From Bacillus cabrialesii (GTDB taxonomy: Bacteria > Bacillota > Bacilli > Bacillales > Bacillaceae): a stretch of DNA of 64,000 nt. The stretch covers positions 3,393,001-3,457,000 of the forward strand of contig NZ_CP096889.1 in assembly GCF_004124315.2 (NCBI RefSeq), given 5' to 3'. The translations under genes were made by a program, and so were the position numbers. Positions 25,005 to 34,547 of the stretch are shown piece by piece. The notes below the pieces were generated by a model that was not told where the DNA came from, did not search any database, and saw only the letters and a list, made by a program, of their open reading frames with translations. How positions within the stretch are numbered: position 1 is the stretch's first letter; every line of letters starts with the position of its first letter.

Positions 25005-25020
25005 AGTAAGCGCTTTCCTA
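25005..25020. promoter_or_regulatory. cre-like site in front of ganB
   Basis: Minus-strand TAGGAAAGCGCTTACT fits the catabolite-responsive element with one or two deviations (G for T at the second base). It sits 20 bp ahead of the ganB start. Confidence 0.5.
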
Positions 25021-25028
25021 ATGCAGAA

Positions 25029-25054
25029 AAAAGAATCCGCCCATTTCGAGCGGA
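25029..25054 (-). terminator. Weak hairpin/attenuator between ganA and ganB
   Basis: Minus strand TCCGC-9 nt-GCGGA followed by TTCTTTTTT. The stem is only five pairs, so partial termination or an mRNA-end stabiliser is the most it could be. Confidence 0.45.
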
Positions 25055-25062
25055 GCATCAGC

Positions 25063-27126
25063 CTAATGTGTGTTTACGACTATTCTCACTTCATATTGTT
25101 CCATCGTCAGGCGGCCTGACAATATGTCTCCTGTCATTATGTCCTTCACACTCTGATCAAACGTGACCAGCTGTTTTTCTTCCGTAAAATTCATGATGAA
25201 AATATAATCATGATCCTGATCCTGCCTCGCTTGTACAGAGACGCCTTTCCCGTGCCGAACCGGAAAAACAGGAGAAAGAGACAGGTCTGTGATCAGCCCT
25301 TCATAGAAATCCCGATGAAATTGATCCTCCAAGCGCGCGCCGATAAAATACGCCTTGCCCTGCTGATATTGATGGCTTGTCACCGCTGGCGTACGCGCGT
25401 AAAAATCTTCTTGATACACCGCTTCCGCTGATGCGGTCTTTACATCAATCACGGTCGCATAATCCTTCATTTCATATGTTTGGCCGCGGTAGGTGACGGC
25501 GTTTCGATCGTTCGGATACAGCGTGTCGGTTTCAAGAGGCTCAATTCCGAAAATAGCTTGAAGATCCGGATGCCATCCGCCTGTATACGTTAAGTCATGT
25601 TCGTTCACAATCCCGCTGATATACGTCATGACTAAGGTGCCGCCGTTAGCCGTAAATGATTTTAAACGGGAAATGGTGTCTTCGCTGATTAAGTACAGCA
25701 TTGGGACGATTAGCAGTTTATATGGTGCAAAGTCTTGTTCTTTCGTGATGACGTCGACAGGGATATCGTGTTCCCAGAATGTGCGGTAATGCTGTTGAAG
25801 TGTTTGCGGATAACGTTTTGTCGCCTTCGCAAACCCCTGGGCATCCTCGAGCGCCCAATGATTTTCCCAGTCATATAAAATAGCGGTTTCAGCAGGCCTC
25901 TTCGTTCCGACAACCTCGGACAGCTGTTCTAATGTCTCGCCGACTTTGGCCACCTCTTGAAAGACGCGGTTCTTCGAGCTATTGTCATGACCCACAATCG
26001 CTCCGTGCAATTTTTCTGATGATCCGCGCGATTTGCGGTATTGGAAATAGAGAACGCTGTCCGAACCGTGGGCGATCATTTGCATGGACGACAGCAGATT
26101 CATGCCCGGGCGCTTCGCCTTGTTGACGTTATGCCAATTGACCGCGCTTGGCGTACACTCCATTAATAGGAAAGGCTGCTGCTTCAGGCTTCGGTACAGG
26201 TCATTGATGAAGCCGACCTTCATTGCCAAATCAGCTGTGCTTTCCCAGTCATTGTGCCAGACCGGATAAGCGTCCCAGCTGATGACATCGACATGTTTCG
26301 CAAATTTGCTGTAGTCGAGGCCCTGATACGGAATCAAATCCGGTGTGTCAGCCATAAAGTTCGTTGTGATAGGGATATGGGGCGTCAGTTCTTTCAGCGG
26401 CACGATCTCATTTTCATAAAACGAAATCGTTTGATCGGTGACGAACCGGCGCCAGTCTAAGTTCATGCCGTGCAAGCCACTTTCACCGATCGGCGAAGGG
26501 CTTTCAATTTGTGACCAGTCATTGAATGTGTGGCTCCAAAACGGAGTCCACCACGCGTGGTTCAATGTCTTGAGGCTGTTGTCATATTTCGATTTCAGCC
26601 ACTCCCTGAAAGCACGCTGGCATTGGTCGCAGTGGCAATCTCCGCCGTATTCGTTTGAAATATGCCACATTAACAGCGCAGGATGATTGCCGTATCGTTC
26701 TGCTAATAAGCGGTTGATGTTCTGCGTTTTTTCCCGATATGTCTTTGATGTGATGCAGTGGTTGTGCCTTCCCCCGTGCAGCTGTTTGACTCGGGCAGCA
26801 TTGACACGCAGCACTTCAGGATAGGTTTGCGACAGCCAGGCGGGACGGGCTCCGCTCGGCGTTGCCAATATGACGCGTCCGCCTATGCTGTGAATCCGTT
26901 GAAAAATATCATCAAGCCAGTCAAATTGATACACGCCTTCCTCGGGCTCAAGCGCACTCCACGCAAAAATGCCGACAGAAAACGTATTCGTATGAGAAAG
27001 CTTCATCAGCTTGATATCATCGGCTAAAATATCGGGCCGATCAAGCCACTGGTCAGGATTGTAGTCTCCTCCGTGAAGCATAAATTTCGCTTCTGTTACG
27101 TGTGTTTTTTCAAGCTTTGACATCAT
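25063..27126 (-). CDS. ganA: Intracellular beta-galactosidase (GH42)
   Basis: 687-aa GH42 enzyme that splits galacto-oligosaccharides taken up by GanSPQ. No signal peptide. Acid/base Glu in MWHISNEYGGDCHCDQC near residue 160, with the zinc-site cysteines typical of the family, and nucleophile Glu in LLMECTPSAVNW near 320. A C-terminal beta domain follows residue 620. GGAGGAGAAT precedes two adjacent ATG codons; either could start. 18 nt follow ganQ. Confidence 0.95.
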   Translation of the reverse strand: MMSKLEKTHVTEAKFMLHGGDYNPDQWLDRPDILADDIKLMKLSHTNTFSVGIFAWSALEPEEGVYQFDWLDDIFQRIHSIGGRVILATPSGARPAWLSQTYPEVLRVNAARVKQLHGGRHNHCITSKTYREKTQNINRLLAERYGNHPALLMWHISNEYGGDCHCDQCQRAFREWLKSKYDNSLKTLNHAWWTPFWSHTFNDWSQIESPSPIGESGLHGMNLDWRRFVTDQTISFYENEIVPLKELTPHIPITTNFMADTPDLIPYQGLDYSKFAKHVDVISWDAYPVWHNDWESTADLAMKVGFINDLYRSLKQQPFLLMECTPSAVNWHNVNKAKRPGMNLLSSMQMIAHGSDSVLYFQYRKSRGSSEKLHGAIVGHDNSSKNRVFQEVAKVGETLEQLSEVVGTKRPAETAILYDWENHWALEDAQGFAKATKRYPQTLQQHYRTFWEHDIPVDVITKEQDFAPYKLLIVPMLYLISEDTISRLKSFTANGGTLVMTYISGIVNEHDLTYTGGWHPDLQAIFGIEPLETDTLYPNDRNAVTYRGQTYEMKDYATVIDVKTASAEAVYQEDFYARTPAVTSHQYQQGKAYFIGARLEDQFHRDFYEGLITDLSLSPVFPVRHGKGVSVQARQDQDHDYIFIMNFTEEKQLVTFDQSVKDIMTGDILSGRLTMEQYEVRIVVNTH

Positions 27127-27144
27127 ATTCTCCTCCTTATTCTC

Positions 27145-27996
27145 TTAGCCTTTCGTTCCCCCTGCGGTTAATCCGGACACAAAATTCTTTTGCAGCATGA
27201 TAAAAATGACGGCAACCGGTATGCTGATGAGCAGGGCTCCGGCCGCAAAAGTCGTATAGCTGGCCCCCATGACATCATTCACTAAATTGAATAGGCCGAC
27301 GGGCAATGTATATGATTCAGGCGTTCTCAATATCGTTGAGGACAGCACAAAATCTCCGAGCGGTCCTGTAAACCCGTTCATGGCAACCACTGCCGCCATC
27401 GGTTTTGATAATGGCAGAATGATCTGGAAGAAGATTCTTGTGCTGCTGGCTCCGTCAATCTTGGCGCTTTCGTCTAAATCCATCGGAATGGAATCCATGT
27501 ACCCTTTCATCAAATACGTATTCATCGGGATCAGGCCGCCGATATAAAGCAAGATTAACAGCCAGTGGCTATTGATCATTCCCAAGATTTGCGCCAATAC
27601 AAACAAAGCGATTAAAGCTGAAAACTGAGGAATCATTTGCAGCAATAAAAAGAGGGTTAAAGCGTACTTCCTCCCTTTAAATCGAAAGCGCGAAAACGCA
27701 TAGGCGGTAAACGTCACACAAGTTAAAGACCCCGCCATCGTAAACAGGCTGATCTTCATGGAGTTGATATACCACTGCACATATTGAAGGCTTTCTTTGC
27801 CCGCAAATAATTCCTTGTAATGGTCGAATGTCGGATGCTTCGGAATGATGGATGTACTGATCAAGCTATTGCCGGGGTTAAAGCTTGCGCCTGCCGTCCA
27901 AAGGAGAGGATAAACAATGATGACCGCCATACAGGCTAATAATAAGTAAGAGAGTAGGAGACGGATATATTTTCTGACCTTCATATCTGCCAGCAT
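27145..27996 (-). CDS. ganQ: Galacto-oligosaccharide ABC permease, MalG-type
   Basis: 283-aa inner-membrane permease with six predicted helices and the MalG-family EAA loop (ESAKIDGASSTRIFFQIILP near residue 190) that contacts the ATPase. Pairs with GanP, 3 nt upstream. No ATPase gene lies in the cluster; in B. subtilis the shared MsmX ATPase energises this type of importer, so this is expected here too. Confidence 0.93.
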   Translation of the reverse strand: MLADMKVRKYIRLLLSYLLLACMAVIIVYPLLWTAGASFNPGNSLISTSIIPKHPTFDHYKELFAGKESLQYVQWYINSMKISLFTMAGSLTCVTFTAYAFSRFRFKGRKYALTLFLLLQMIPQFSALIALFVLAQILGMINSHWLLILLYIGGLIPMNTYLMKGYMDSIPMDLDESAKIDGASSTRIFFQIILPLSKPMAAVVAMNGFTGPLGDFVLSSTILRTPESYTLPVGLFNLVNDVMGASYTTFAAGALLISIPVAVIFIMLQKNFVSGLTAGGTKG

Positions 27997-27999
27997 GCC

Positions 28000-29256
28000 C
28001 TATGCCTCCTCTTTAAAAGACTTCGTCTGTCTGAACTGCCACAATGCGATGGAGATGACAAACACAGATAATAAAATCGTTAACGCAGCGGCGAGTGAAT
28101 ATTGACTGGACTGCATTGTCAATTTATAAATCCACGAAACAAGGATATCTGTCCCGCCGGCTGTTGATCCGGTCACAGCAGGGCCGCCGCCATTGAATAG
28201 ATAGATAATATTAAAGTTATTAAAATTAAACGTAAACTGGGTAATGATAATCGGAGCCATGGCAATGAACACCATCGGAAGCGTGATGTATCTCAGCTTT
28301 GCGAAGACAGAAGCGCCATCAATCGTGGCTGCTTCATACAAATCGTCCGGGATGGACTGCAATACGCCTGTTGAAACGAGAAAGATGTACGGAAACCCGA
28401 GCCAGCCCTGCATGAGAATCAGCGCAAGTCTTGACCAATTGGCATCTGTCATCCACGGAAGAGGCTCTATGCCGAAGAAAGCCAAGATGTCGTGATTCAT
28501 CGCGCCGAAGCTATCATTAAACAGCCCTGCAAAAATTAAAATTGTAACAAACCCGGGAACGGCCCATGGCAAAATTAGAATCGTCCGGAAAAAGCGTTTA
28601 AAACGAATGTCTTTCTGATTGACAATGATCGCGAGAAAAATCCCTAAACTGACTTGCAGCGTAGACGCGGCAAGTGTCCAAACCACCGTCCAAGCCAGCA
28701 CATCAAAAAAAGTCGACCTCCAAATATCAACTGTGAAAATGTTTGCGAAGGTTTGAAAACCGACCCAATCAATTAATTTAGCGGGAGGAGAATGATACAA
28801 ATCATAGTTTGTAAACGCTAATGCAAAGCTGAATAAGATAGGAAACACTACGGCGAAAATTAAAATAAACAAAGATGGGCCGCTGACAACGTAAGGATAG
28901 CCATGAGAAATGATATGTTGATATTGTTCCTTGAGGGAGCTCAATGGCTTGTTTTCATCGCGCTGTTTTCCGCTTTGAAACGCATCGCGAAGATTCACAT
29001 AATACACCGCAAGGCCAAAGCAGGTCACGATCACAGCGATAATCCCTTCCGCCAGCAGAAACACGGAATTATCCCGCGGCACTTCTGTTCCTAAAGTAAA
29101 GATTCCCCAAAACCCCATATTGAGCAGATCTCCAAAGACCGCAAAAAACGATGCGCCTAAGAAAAGAAAGACAAAACCTTTTATCCATTGCTTGTTATAA
29201 AATTGCCCCAGCCCTGGGATGATAGACAGCAACAAAGCGATTTGACGATGCTGCAC
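28000..29256 (-). CDS. ganP: Galacto-oligosaccharide ABC permease, MalF-type
   Basis: About 418-aa membrane permease of the MalF family, with a long N-terminal part (residues 1-130, extra helices) before the conserved six-helix region. EAA loop EAATIDGASVFAKLRYITLP near residue 320. The open frame has GTG at 29265 as well; GAGAGG is better spaced for GTG at 29256. Functions with GanQ, and with GanS as the outside binding protein. Confidence 0.92.
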   Translation of the reverse strand: MQHRQIALLLSIIPGLGQFYNKQWIKGFVFLFLGASFFAVFGDLLNMGFWGIFTLGTEVPRDNSVFLLAEGIIAVIVTCFGLAVYYVNLRDAFQSGKQRDENKPLSSLKEQYQHIISHGYPYVVSGPSLFILIFAVVFPILFSFALAFTNYDLYHSPPAKLIDWVGFQTFANIFTVDIWRSTFFDVLAWTVVWTLAASTLQVSLGIFLAIIVNQKDIRFKRFFRTILILPWAVPGFVTILIFAGLFNDSFGAMNHDILAFFGIEPLPWMTDANWSRLALILMQGWLGFPYIFLVSTGVLQSIPDDLYEAATIDGASVFAKLRYITLPMVFIAMAPIIITQFTFNFNNFNIIYLFNGGGPAVTGSTAGGTDILVSWIYKLTMQSSQYSLAAALTILLSVFVISIALWQFRQTKSFKEEA

Positions 29257-29294
29257 CGTTTTCACCTCTCTTACAATACAAATCTAGCTTTCCT

Positions 29295-30560
29295 TTATTT
29301 TCCGCTATGCTTTGCTTTCATTTGTCCTTTAGCGGTTTCAGCCGCTTGATCCAATGCTTGCTTGGGATCCGCTTTTCCTGTTGCAACCGTCTGCAATGCC
29401 GAATCAGCCGGCGTCCATATTTCATTCATTTCCGGAATATTCGGCGTCGGCTCTGAGAAGCGGGATTGTTCAGTAACCGCCCGCGCAGCCTCGCTTTTCA
29501 TAATAGCCGGGTCATTGGCTAAGGATTTCACAGCAGGAACTTCCTTCGTTTCTTCATATCGTGTTTTAGAATTTTTTTCGTTTGCCAGGAAAACGGCTAA
29601 TTCTTGCGCCAGCTCCGCATTCTTAGAAAACGCACTGACGTTGTAGCTTTTGACGCCGATAAAGGAACTCATGTTTTTCCCATTTTCCAGCTTCGGCAGC
29701 TTCGTTATGCCATAATTGATTCCTGCTTTCGAAAAGGCTTCTACATTCCACGGGCCTGAGATAATCGCGGCGGCTTTCCCTTCTGTGAACAGTGATTCCA
29801 ATACATTAATTCCCTGTTCTCCAATAATGCCGGCCGGGAATAAACCATCTTTGTAAAACTTCTGAATCAGCGCCGCCCCTTTGACAGCGCCTTCATTATT
29901 GAGTCCAATGTCTGACGGGTTATAGCTGCCGTCTTTGTCCTTTCCAAAAATGTATCCGCCGTATCCGCTCATCACGCTTTCCGCGTAATAAATTTGATCG
30001 AATAGGGCTAAAAAGCCAAATTTGCTGCCATCAGCAGTCTTTTTGGAATAGTCGTACCACTCTTCCAGCGTTTGCGGCAATTCCTTTTCTGAAATGAGAT
30101 CTTTGTTGTAAAAAAGCACTGTCGTTTCGACCGCTTTAGGCAGCCCATAAAGCTTTTGATCAACCATTTGAGACTGAATGGAAGCGTCAGTATAAAGCGA
30201 CTGAACGTCCTTTTCGACATGCAATTCCTTGAGTAATCCTTCCGTGACAGCCGTACCGATTTGGTCACCCGGCATTGTTAACACGTCAGGCCCCGTGCCG
30301 GCCGGTCCGTCCATCCGCAAATCTTCAATCTGCTTGGCATACGGTTTTTCAACGACTTTGACCTTCACATCATGCTCTTTTTCAAACGCAGCAACGGCGT
30401 CTTTAATGCCGATGCTCTTTTCTTTATCCTCCCACACGACAAGCTCTGACCCTTTTGAACTTGATTTGGCGCTGGTGCTTTCCTTTGGGCCGCAGGCCGC
30501 CAAGGATAAACCGACAGCCGCACACAGCATGAGTACGGAATACTTTTTTACCATTTTCAT
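29295..30560 (-). CDS. ganS: Galacto-oligosaccharide-binding lipoprotein
   Basis: 421-aa extracellular solute-binding protein of the maltose-binding type. Signal peptide with lipobox LSLAACG, so Cys near residue 23 would be lipidated and the protein anchored on the outside of the membrane. Start ATG is preceded by AAAGGGTGACG. First gene of ganSPQAB; its promoter carries a cre and a GanR-type palindrome, so galactan products induce and glucose represses. Confidence 0.93.
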   Translation of the reverse strand: MKMVKKYSVLMLCAAVGLSLAACGPKESTSAKSSSKGSELVVWEDKEKSIGIKDAVAAFEKEHDVKVKVVEKPYAKQIEDLRMDGPAGTGPDVLTMPGDQIGTAVTEGLLKELHVEKDVQSLYTDASIQSQMVDQKLYGLPKAVETTVLFYNKDLISEKELPQTLEEWYDYSKKTADGSKFGFLALFDQIYYAESVMSGYGGYIFGKDKDGSYNPSDIGLNNEGAVKGAALIQKFYKDGLFPAGIIGEQGINVLESLFTEGKAAAIISGPWNVEAFSKAGINYGITKLPKLENGKNMSSFIGVKSYNVSAFSKNAELAQELAVFLANEKNSKTRYEETKEVPAVKSLANDPAIMKSEAARAVTEQSRFSEPTPNIPEMNEIWTPADSALQTVATGKADPKQALDQAAETAKGQMKAKHSGK

Positions 30561-30583
30561 TGATCGTCACCCTTTCGGTATGA

Positions 30584-30599
30584 ATGAAAGCGCTTTTAA
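30584..30599. promoter_or_regulatory. cre of the gan operon
   Basis: ATGAAAGCGCTTTTAA, centred on the palindromic AAAGCGCTTT, just downstream of the ganS -10 box; a CcpA site by consensus. Confidence 0.75.
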
Positions 30600-30602
30600 G
30601 AT

Positions 30603-30631
30603 AATATAGCACGCTTGAGAAAATGTGTAAA
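30603..30631 (-). promoter_or_regulatory. ganS promoter
   Basis: Minus strand TTTACA, 17 bp, TATATT. The GanR-like palindrome lies about 20 bp upstream of the -35 and the cre at the start site. Confidence 0.75.
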
Positions 30632-30646
30632 CAAACTATTTACTTA

Positions 30647-30670
30647 TTTAGGTAAATTATTTTACCTAAA
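30647..30670. promoter_or_regulatory. Putative GanR operator at ganS
   Basis: Near-perfect 24-bp inverted repeat with arms TTTAGGTAAA and TTTACCTAAA. A related repeat AGTAAAATATTTTACT lies in front of ganR itself (31732-31747), so both are probable targets of this LacI-family repressor. Confidence 0.65.
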
Positions 30671-30697
30671 CAAAAAAACGGCTTAGTCTCCTAAGCC
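30671..30697 (-). terminator. Terminator after ganR
   Basis: Minus strand GGCTTAG-GAGA-CTAAGCC followed by GTTTTTTTG, immediately downstream of the ganR stop. Confidence 0.85.
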
Positions 30698-30701
30698 ATT
30701 C

Positions 30702-31712
<1,011 letters not shown>

Positions 31713-31731
31713 TTAGCTTGCCATTCATTTT

Positions 31732-31747
31732 AGTAAAATATTTTACT
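31732..31747. promoter_or_regulatory. Putative GanR autoregulatory operator
   Basis: AGTAAAATATTTTACT, a perfect 16-bp palindrome 38 bp upstream of the ganR start, sharing the GTAAA/TTTAC half-sites of the ganS operator. Confidence 0.6.
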
Positions 31748-31795
31748 TTCTTTTCTGTAAATGTCAAGTGCGCATAGACCTTGCTGCATTCATGC

Positions 31796-31825
31796 AAAAA
31801 GACTGAACCATTTGCGGCTCAGTCT
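31796..31825 (-). terminator. Terminator after lutR
   Basis: Minus strand arms AGACTGAGCC and GGTTCAGTCT with a 6-nt loop, then TTTTTGC. Confidence 0.85.
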
Positions 31826-31877
31826 CAGGTGTTCGTATCATTTCGGCACTTGCGGAATTGCCCGGGAAATGAGTCGG

Positions 31878-32600
31878 TTATTGCACATTTTCCTCGAAAT
31901 ATCCCGAAAGCACATCTTCCACATTCGTTAAATGCGCCAGCATGGCGGCTTCCGCCTGCGCTCCATCCTGTGATGCCACGGCCTTGTAAATCCGTTCATG
32001 CTCCTCGTACAGCCGCTGAACTGAGGTCTTCTTGGAAAACAGCCAGATTTTCCGTGTTTCTCTCATCGTTTCCAGCAGCAATGATGACACGTGGTTCATC
32101 AAGTGTTTAAGAAGTTCATTTTGGGAAGCGTCAGCCAGCGCCAAATGAAATGCGAAGTCTGCTTTCTCACCCAGTTCCCCATCCGTTTCAATGCTGCCCA
32201 TTTCCTTTAACGCAGCATGAATTCTTTCGAGATCGGCTTCTGTCCTTTTTTCAGCAGCTAATGACGCCACGCCGATTTCAAGCAGTTTTCTGACCTCGAG
32301 CAGCTGCTTAACGTCCTCTTTTTTCATGAGAAGGGCGGCTGAGAGCGGCTGAGAAATTTGATTGAGTTCAAATTCCTTCAGATACGTGCCTTCTCCCTGC
32401 TTCATTTCGACAAGCCCCATTGCTTTTAGCGCGGAAAGGGCTTCGCGAACCGCTGAGCGGCTGACTTGAAAGCTTTCAGCAAGCGCCTGAACTGAGTCCA
32501 GTTTATCTCCCGGCTTCAAATCGCCGTTTTTGATCATATCTAATAGCGCATCCGCCACTTCTTCATATATTTTCTTTGTTTTAATCTGTTTGTATTTCAA
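31878..32600 (-). CDS. lutR: LutR, GntR/FadR-family repressor of lactate genes
   Basis: 240 aa: GntR winged helix at residues 8-75 (LAESFQVSRSAVREALSALKAMGLVEMK, the core being VSRSAVREALSAL) and an all-helical FadR/FCD C-terminal domain with the metal-ligand-like DFAFHLALADAS near 150. Known to repress lutABC and lutP, with L-lactate as inducer. Start is TTG (LKYKQIKTKK) behind GGGGTGAA; no better in-frame start is seen. Divergent from lutP across a 227-bp regulatory gap. Confidence 0.93.
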   Translation of the reverse strand: MKYKQIKTKKIYEEVADALLDMIKNGDLKPGDKLDSVQALAESFQVSRSAVREALSALKAMGLVEMKQGEGTYLKEFELNQISQPLSAALLMKKEDVKQLLEVRKLLEIGVASLAAEKRTEADLERIHAALKEMGSIETDGELGEKADFAFHLALADASQNELLKHLMNHVSSLLLETMRETRKIWLFSKKTSVQRLYEEHERIYKAVASQDGAQAEAAMLAHLTNVEDVLSGYFEENVQ

Positions 32601-32698
32601 AGCAATTCACCCCGTAACTTGTAGGTCTGGCTGTTTACGATCTATTATACTCTGTTTTGGGGGCCGCCAAAAGATTTTGACAATTTTGTCAAAAAGTC

Positions 32699-32727
32699 TT
32701 GTACTTTGATTTTTTTCAAAATATAAT
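32699..32727 (+). promoter_or_regulatory. lutP promoter
   Basis: TTGTAC, 17 bp, consensus TATAAT, with the LutR-type dyads starting 26 bp downstream of the -10 box. Confidence 0.75.
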
Positions 32728-32751
32728 GCTAGGTAACTGGTCTTATTACCC

Positions 32752-32775
32752 AGTCATCAGATGATCATATCATCT
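32752..32775. promoter_or_regulatory. Putative LutR operator of lutP (overlapping dyads)
   Basis: AGTCATC-A-GATGATC (32752-32766) repeats the dyad found at lutA. It overlaps a second perfect inverted repeat AGATGAT-CAT-ATCATCT (32759-32775). Both lie just after the promoter, consistent with repression. Confidence 0.7.
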
Positions 32776-32827
32776 ATAGAAACCGCTTACACATAACGCC
32801 AGTTTATGTTTCAAGGAGGGGTTTGGG

Positions 32828-34519
32828 ATGCAATGGACACAGGCATATACGCCTATAGGGGGAAATTTGCTTTTATCAGCGCTTGCCGCACTTGTACCAA
32901 TCATTTTCTTTTTTTGGGCGCTCGCGATTAAACGGATGAAGGGGTATACAGCGGGCTTGGCCACATTGGGGATCGCCCTGATCATTGCTGTATTGGTTTA
33001 TCGGATGCCGGCGGAAAAAGCGCTGATGTCCGCGACACAAGGAGCCGTATACGGGATTTTGCCGATCGGCTGGATCATTGTGACGTCTGTTTTTTTATAT
33101 AAAATCACTGTGAAAACGGGGCAGTTTGATATCATCCGCAGTTCTGTTCTCTCCATTACGGATGACAGGCGGCTTCAAGCGCTCTTGATCGCTTTCTCAT
33201 TCGGGGCTTTTTTAGAAGGGGCTGCCGGCTTCGGGGCGCCGGTCGCCATTTCTGCCGCGCTGCTGGTCGGCCTGGGCTTTAATCCTCTTTATGCGGCGGG
33301 AATCTGTTTGATCGCCAATACGGCGCCGGTCGCCTTTGGGGCGATTGGGATTCCGATTACAGCCGTAGAAGGGCCGACAGGGATTCCGGCCATGGAGATT
33401 TCGCAAATGGTCGGACGGCAGCTGCCGTTTTTATCCGTATTTATTCCTCTTTATTTAATCATCATCATGAGCGGGTTCAGGAAAGCCCTTGAGGTCTGGC
33501 CTGCGATTCTCGTTTCCGGTGTTTCCTTTGCTGTTGTTCAATATCTTAGTTCTAATTTTTTAGGGCCTGAGCTGCCGGATGTTTTGTCGGCGCTTGTTTC
33601 GATGGCTGCGCTTGCTGTGTTTTTGAAATGGTGGAGGCCGAAAACAACATTCCGCTTTGCCGGTGAACAGGAAACGGCCGCCGCGATTGAAACGGCGAAA
33701 ACGAATCCGGCTGCGCCTGCGTATAGCGGCGGACAGATTTTCAAGGCTTGGTCGCCATTTCTGCTGCTGACGATGATGATTTCTGTATGGGGCATTCCAT
33801 CTGTCAAATCCGCGCTGACCGGGCATTACGAAGGCTCTGCTGTTTTCTTGAAGTGGCTGAATGCTGTTGGCGAAAAACTGACTTTCGCCCCTGGTGTGCC
33901 TTTTTTGAACAATCAAATTGTGAATGCTGACGGTGCGCCGATTGAAGCGGTTTACAAGCTTGAGGTGCTTGGTTCGGCCGGCACCGCGATATTGATTGCC
34001 GCTGTACTGTCAAAGTTCATCACGGCGATTTCGTGGAAAGACTGGGGAGCGGTTTTTAAAGAAACGATTCAAGAGTTGACGTTTCCGATTTTGACTATCG
34101 CTTCTGTCGTTGGTTTTGCCTATGTCACCAACTCCTCGGGAATGAGCACGACACTCGGCATGACACTCGCGTTGACAGGTTCAATGTTTACCTTCTTTTC
34201 ACCTGTTCTCGGCTGGCTCGGCGTCTTCATTACCGGCTCAGATACTTCTGCCAACCTGCTGTTCGGCAACCTGCAAAAAGTCACCGCGTTATCGGTCGGC
34301 ATGGACCCTGTTCTGTCTGTCGCCGCCAACTCCTCAGGCGGTGTGACAGGAAAAATGATTTCGCCGCAGTCGATTGCGGTGGCGTGCGCCGCGGTAGGAC
34401 TCGCCGGAAAGGAATCAGACCTTTTCCGCTTTACGATTAAGCACAGCCTGTTTTTGCTGCTGCTCGTCTGCATCATTACCTTTTTGCAGCATCATGTGTT
34501 CAGCTGGATGATGCCTTAA
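32828..34519 (+). CDS. lutP: L-lactate permease
   Basis: 563-aa lactate permease of the LctP family with 12-14 hydrophobic helices. Family stretches are FGAFLEGAAGFGAPVAI near residue 125, ANTAPVAFGAIGIPI near 165 and GVFITGSDTSANLLFGNLQ near 465. It imports L-lactate for LutABC; gene and operon lie 15 kb apart but share an operator motif. AAGGAGGGGTTTGGG precedes ATG. Confidence 0.95.
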   Translation: MQWTQAYTPIGGNLLLSALAALVPIIFFFWALAIKRMKGYTAGLATLGIALIIAVLVYRMPAEKALMSATQGAVYGILPIGWIIVTSVFLYKITVKTGQFDIIRSSVLSITDDRRLQALLIAFSFGAFLEGAAGFGAPVAISAALLVGLGFNPLYAAGICLIANTAPVAFGAIGIPITAVEGPTGIPAMEISQMVGRQLPFLSVFIPLYLIIIMSGFRKALEVWPAILVSGVSFAVVQYLSSNFLGPELPDVLSALVSMAALAVFLKWWRPKTTFRFAGEQETAAAIETAKTNPAAPAYSGGQIFKAWSPFLLLTMMISVWGIPSVKSALTGHYEGSAVFLKWLNAVGEKLTFAPGVPFLNNQIVNADGAPIEAVYKLEVLGSAGTAILIAAVLSKFITAISWKDWGAVFKETIQELTFPILTIASVVGFAYVTNSSGMSTTLGMTLALTGSMFTFFSPVLGWLGVFITGSDTSANLLFGNLQKVTALSVGMDPVLSVAANSSGGVTGKMISPQSIAVACAAVGLAGKESDLFRFTIKHSLFLLLLVCIITFLQHHVFSWMMP

Positions 34520-34520
34520 A

Positions 34521-34547
34521 AAAATCCTCCCATCATGGGAGGATTTT
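34521..34547. terminator. Bidirectional terminator lutP/sigL
   Basis: Perfect arms AAAATCCTCCCAT and ATGGGAGGATTTT with a 1-3-nt loop, between converging genes; its end overlaps the sigL stop codon. Confidence 0.9.
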
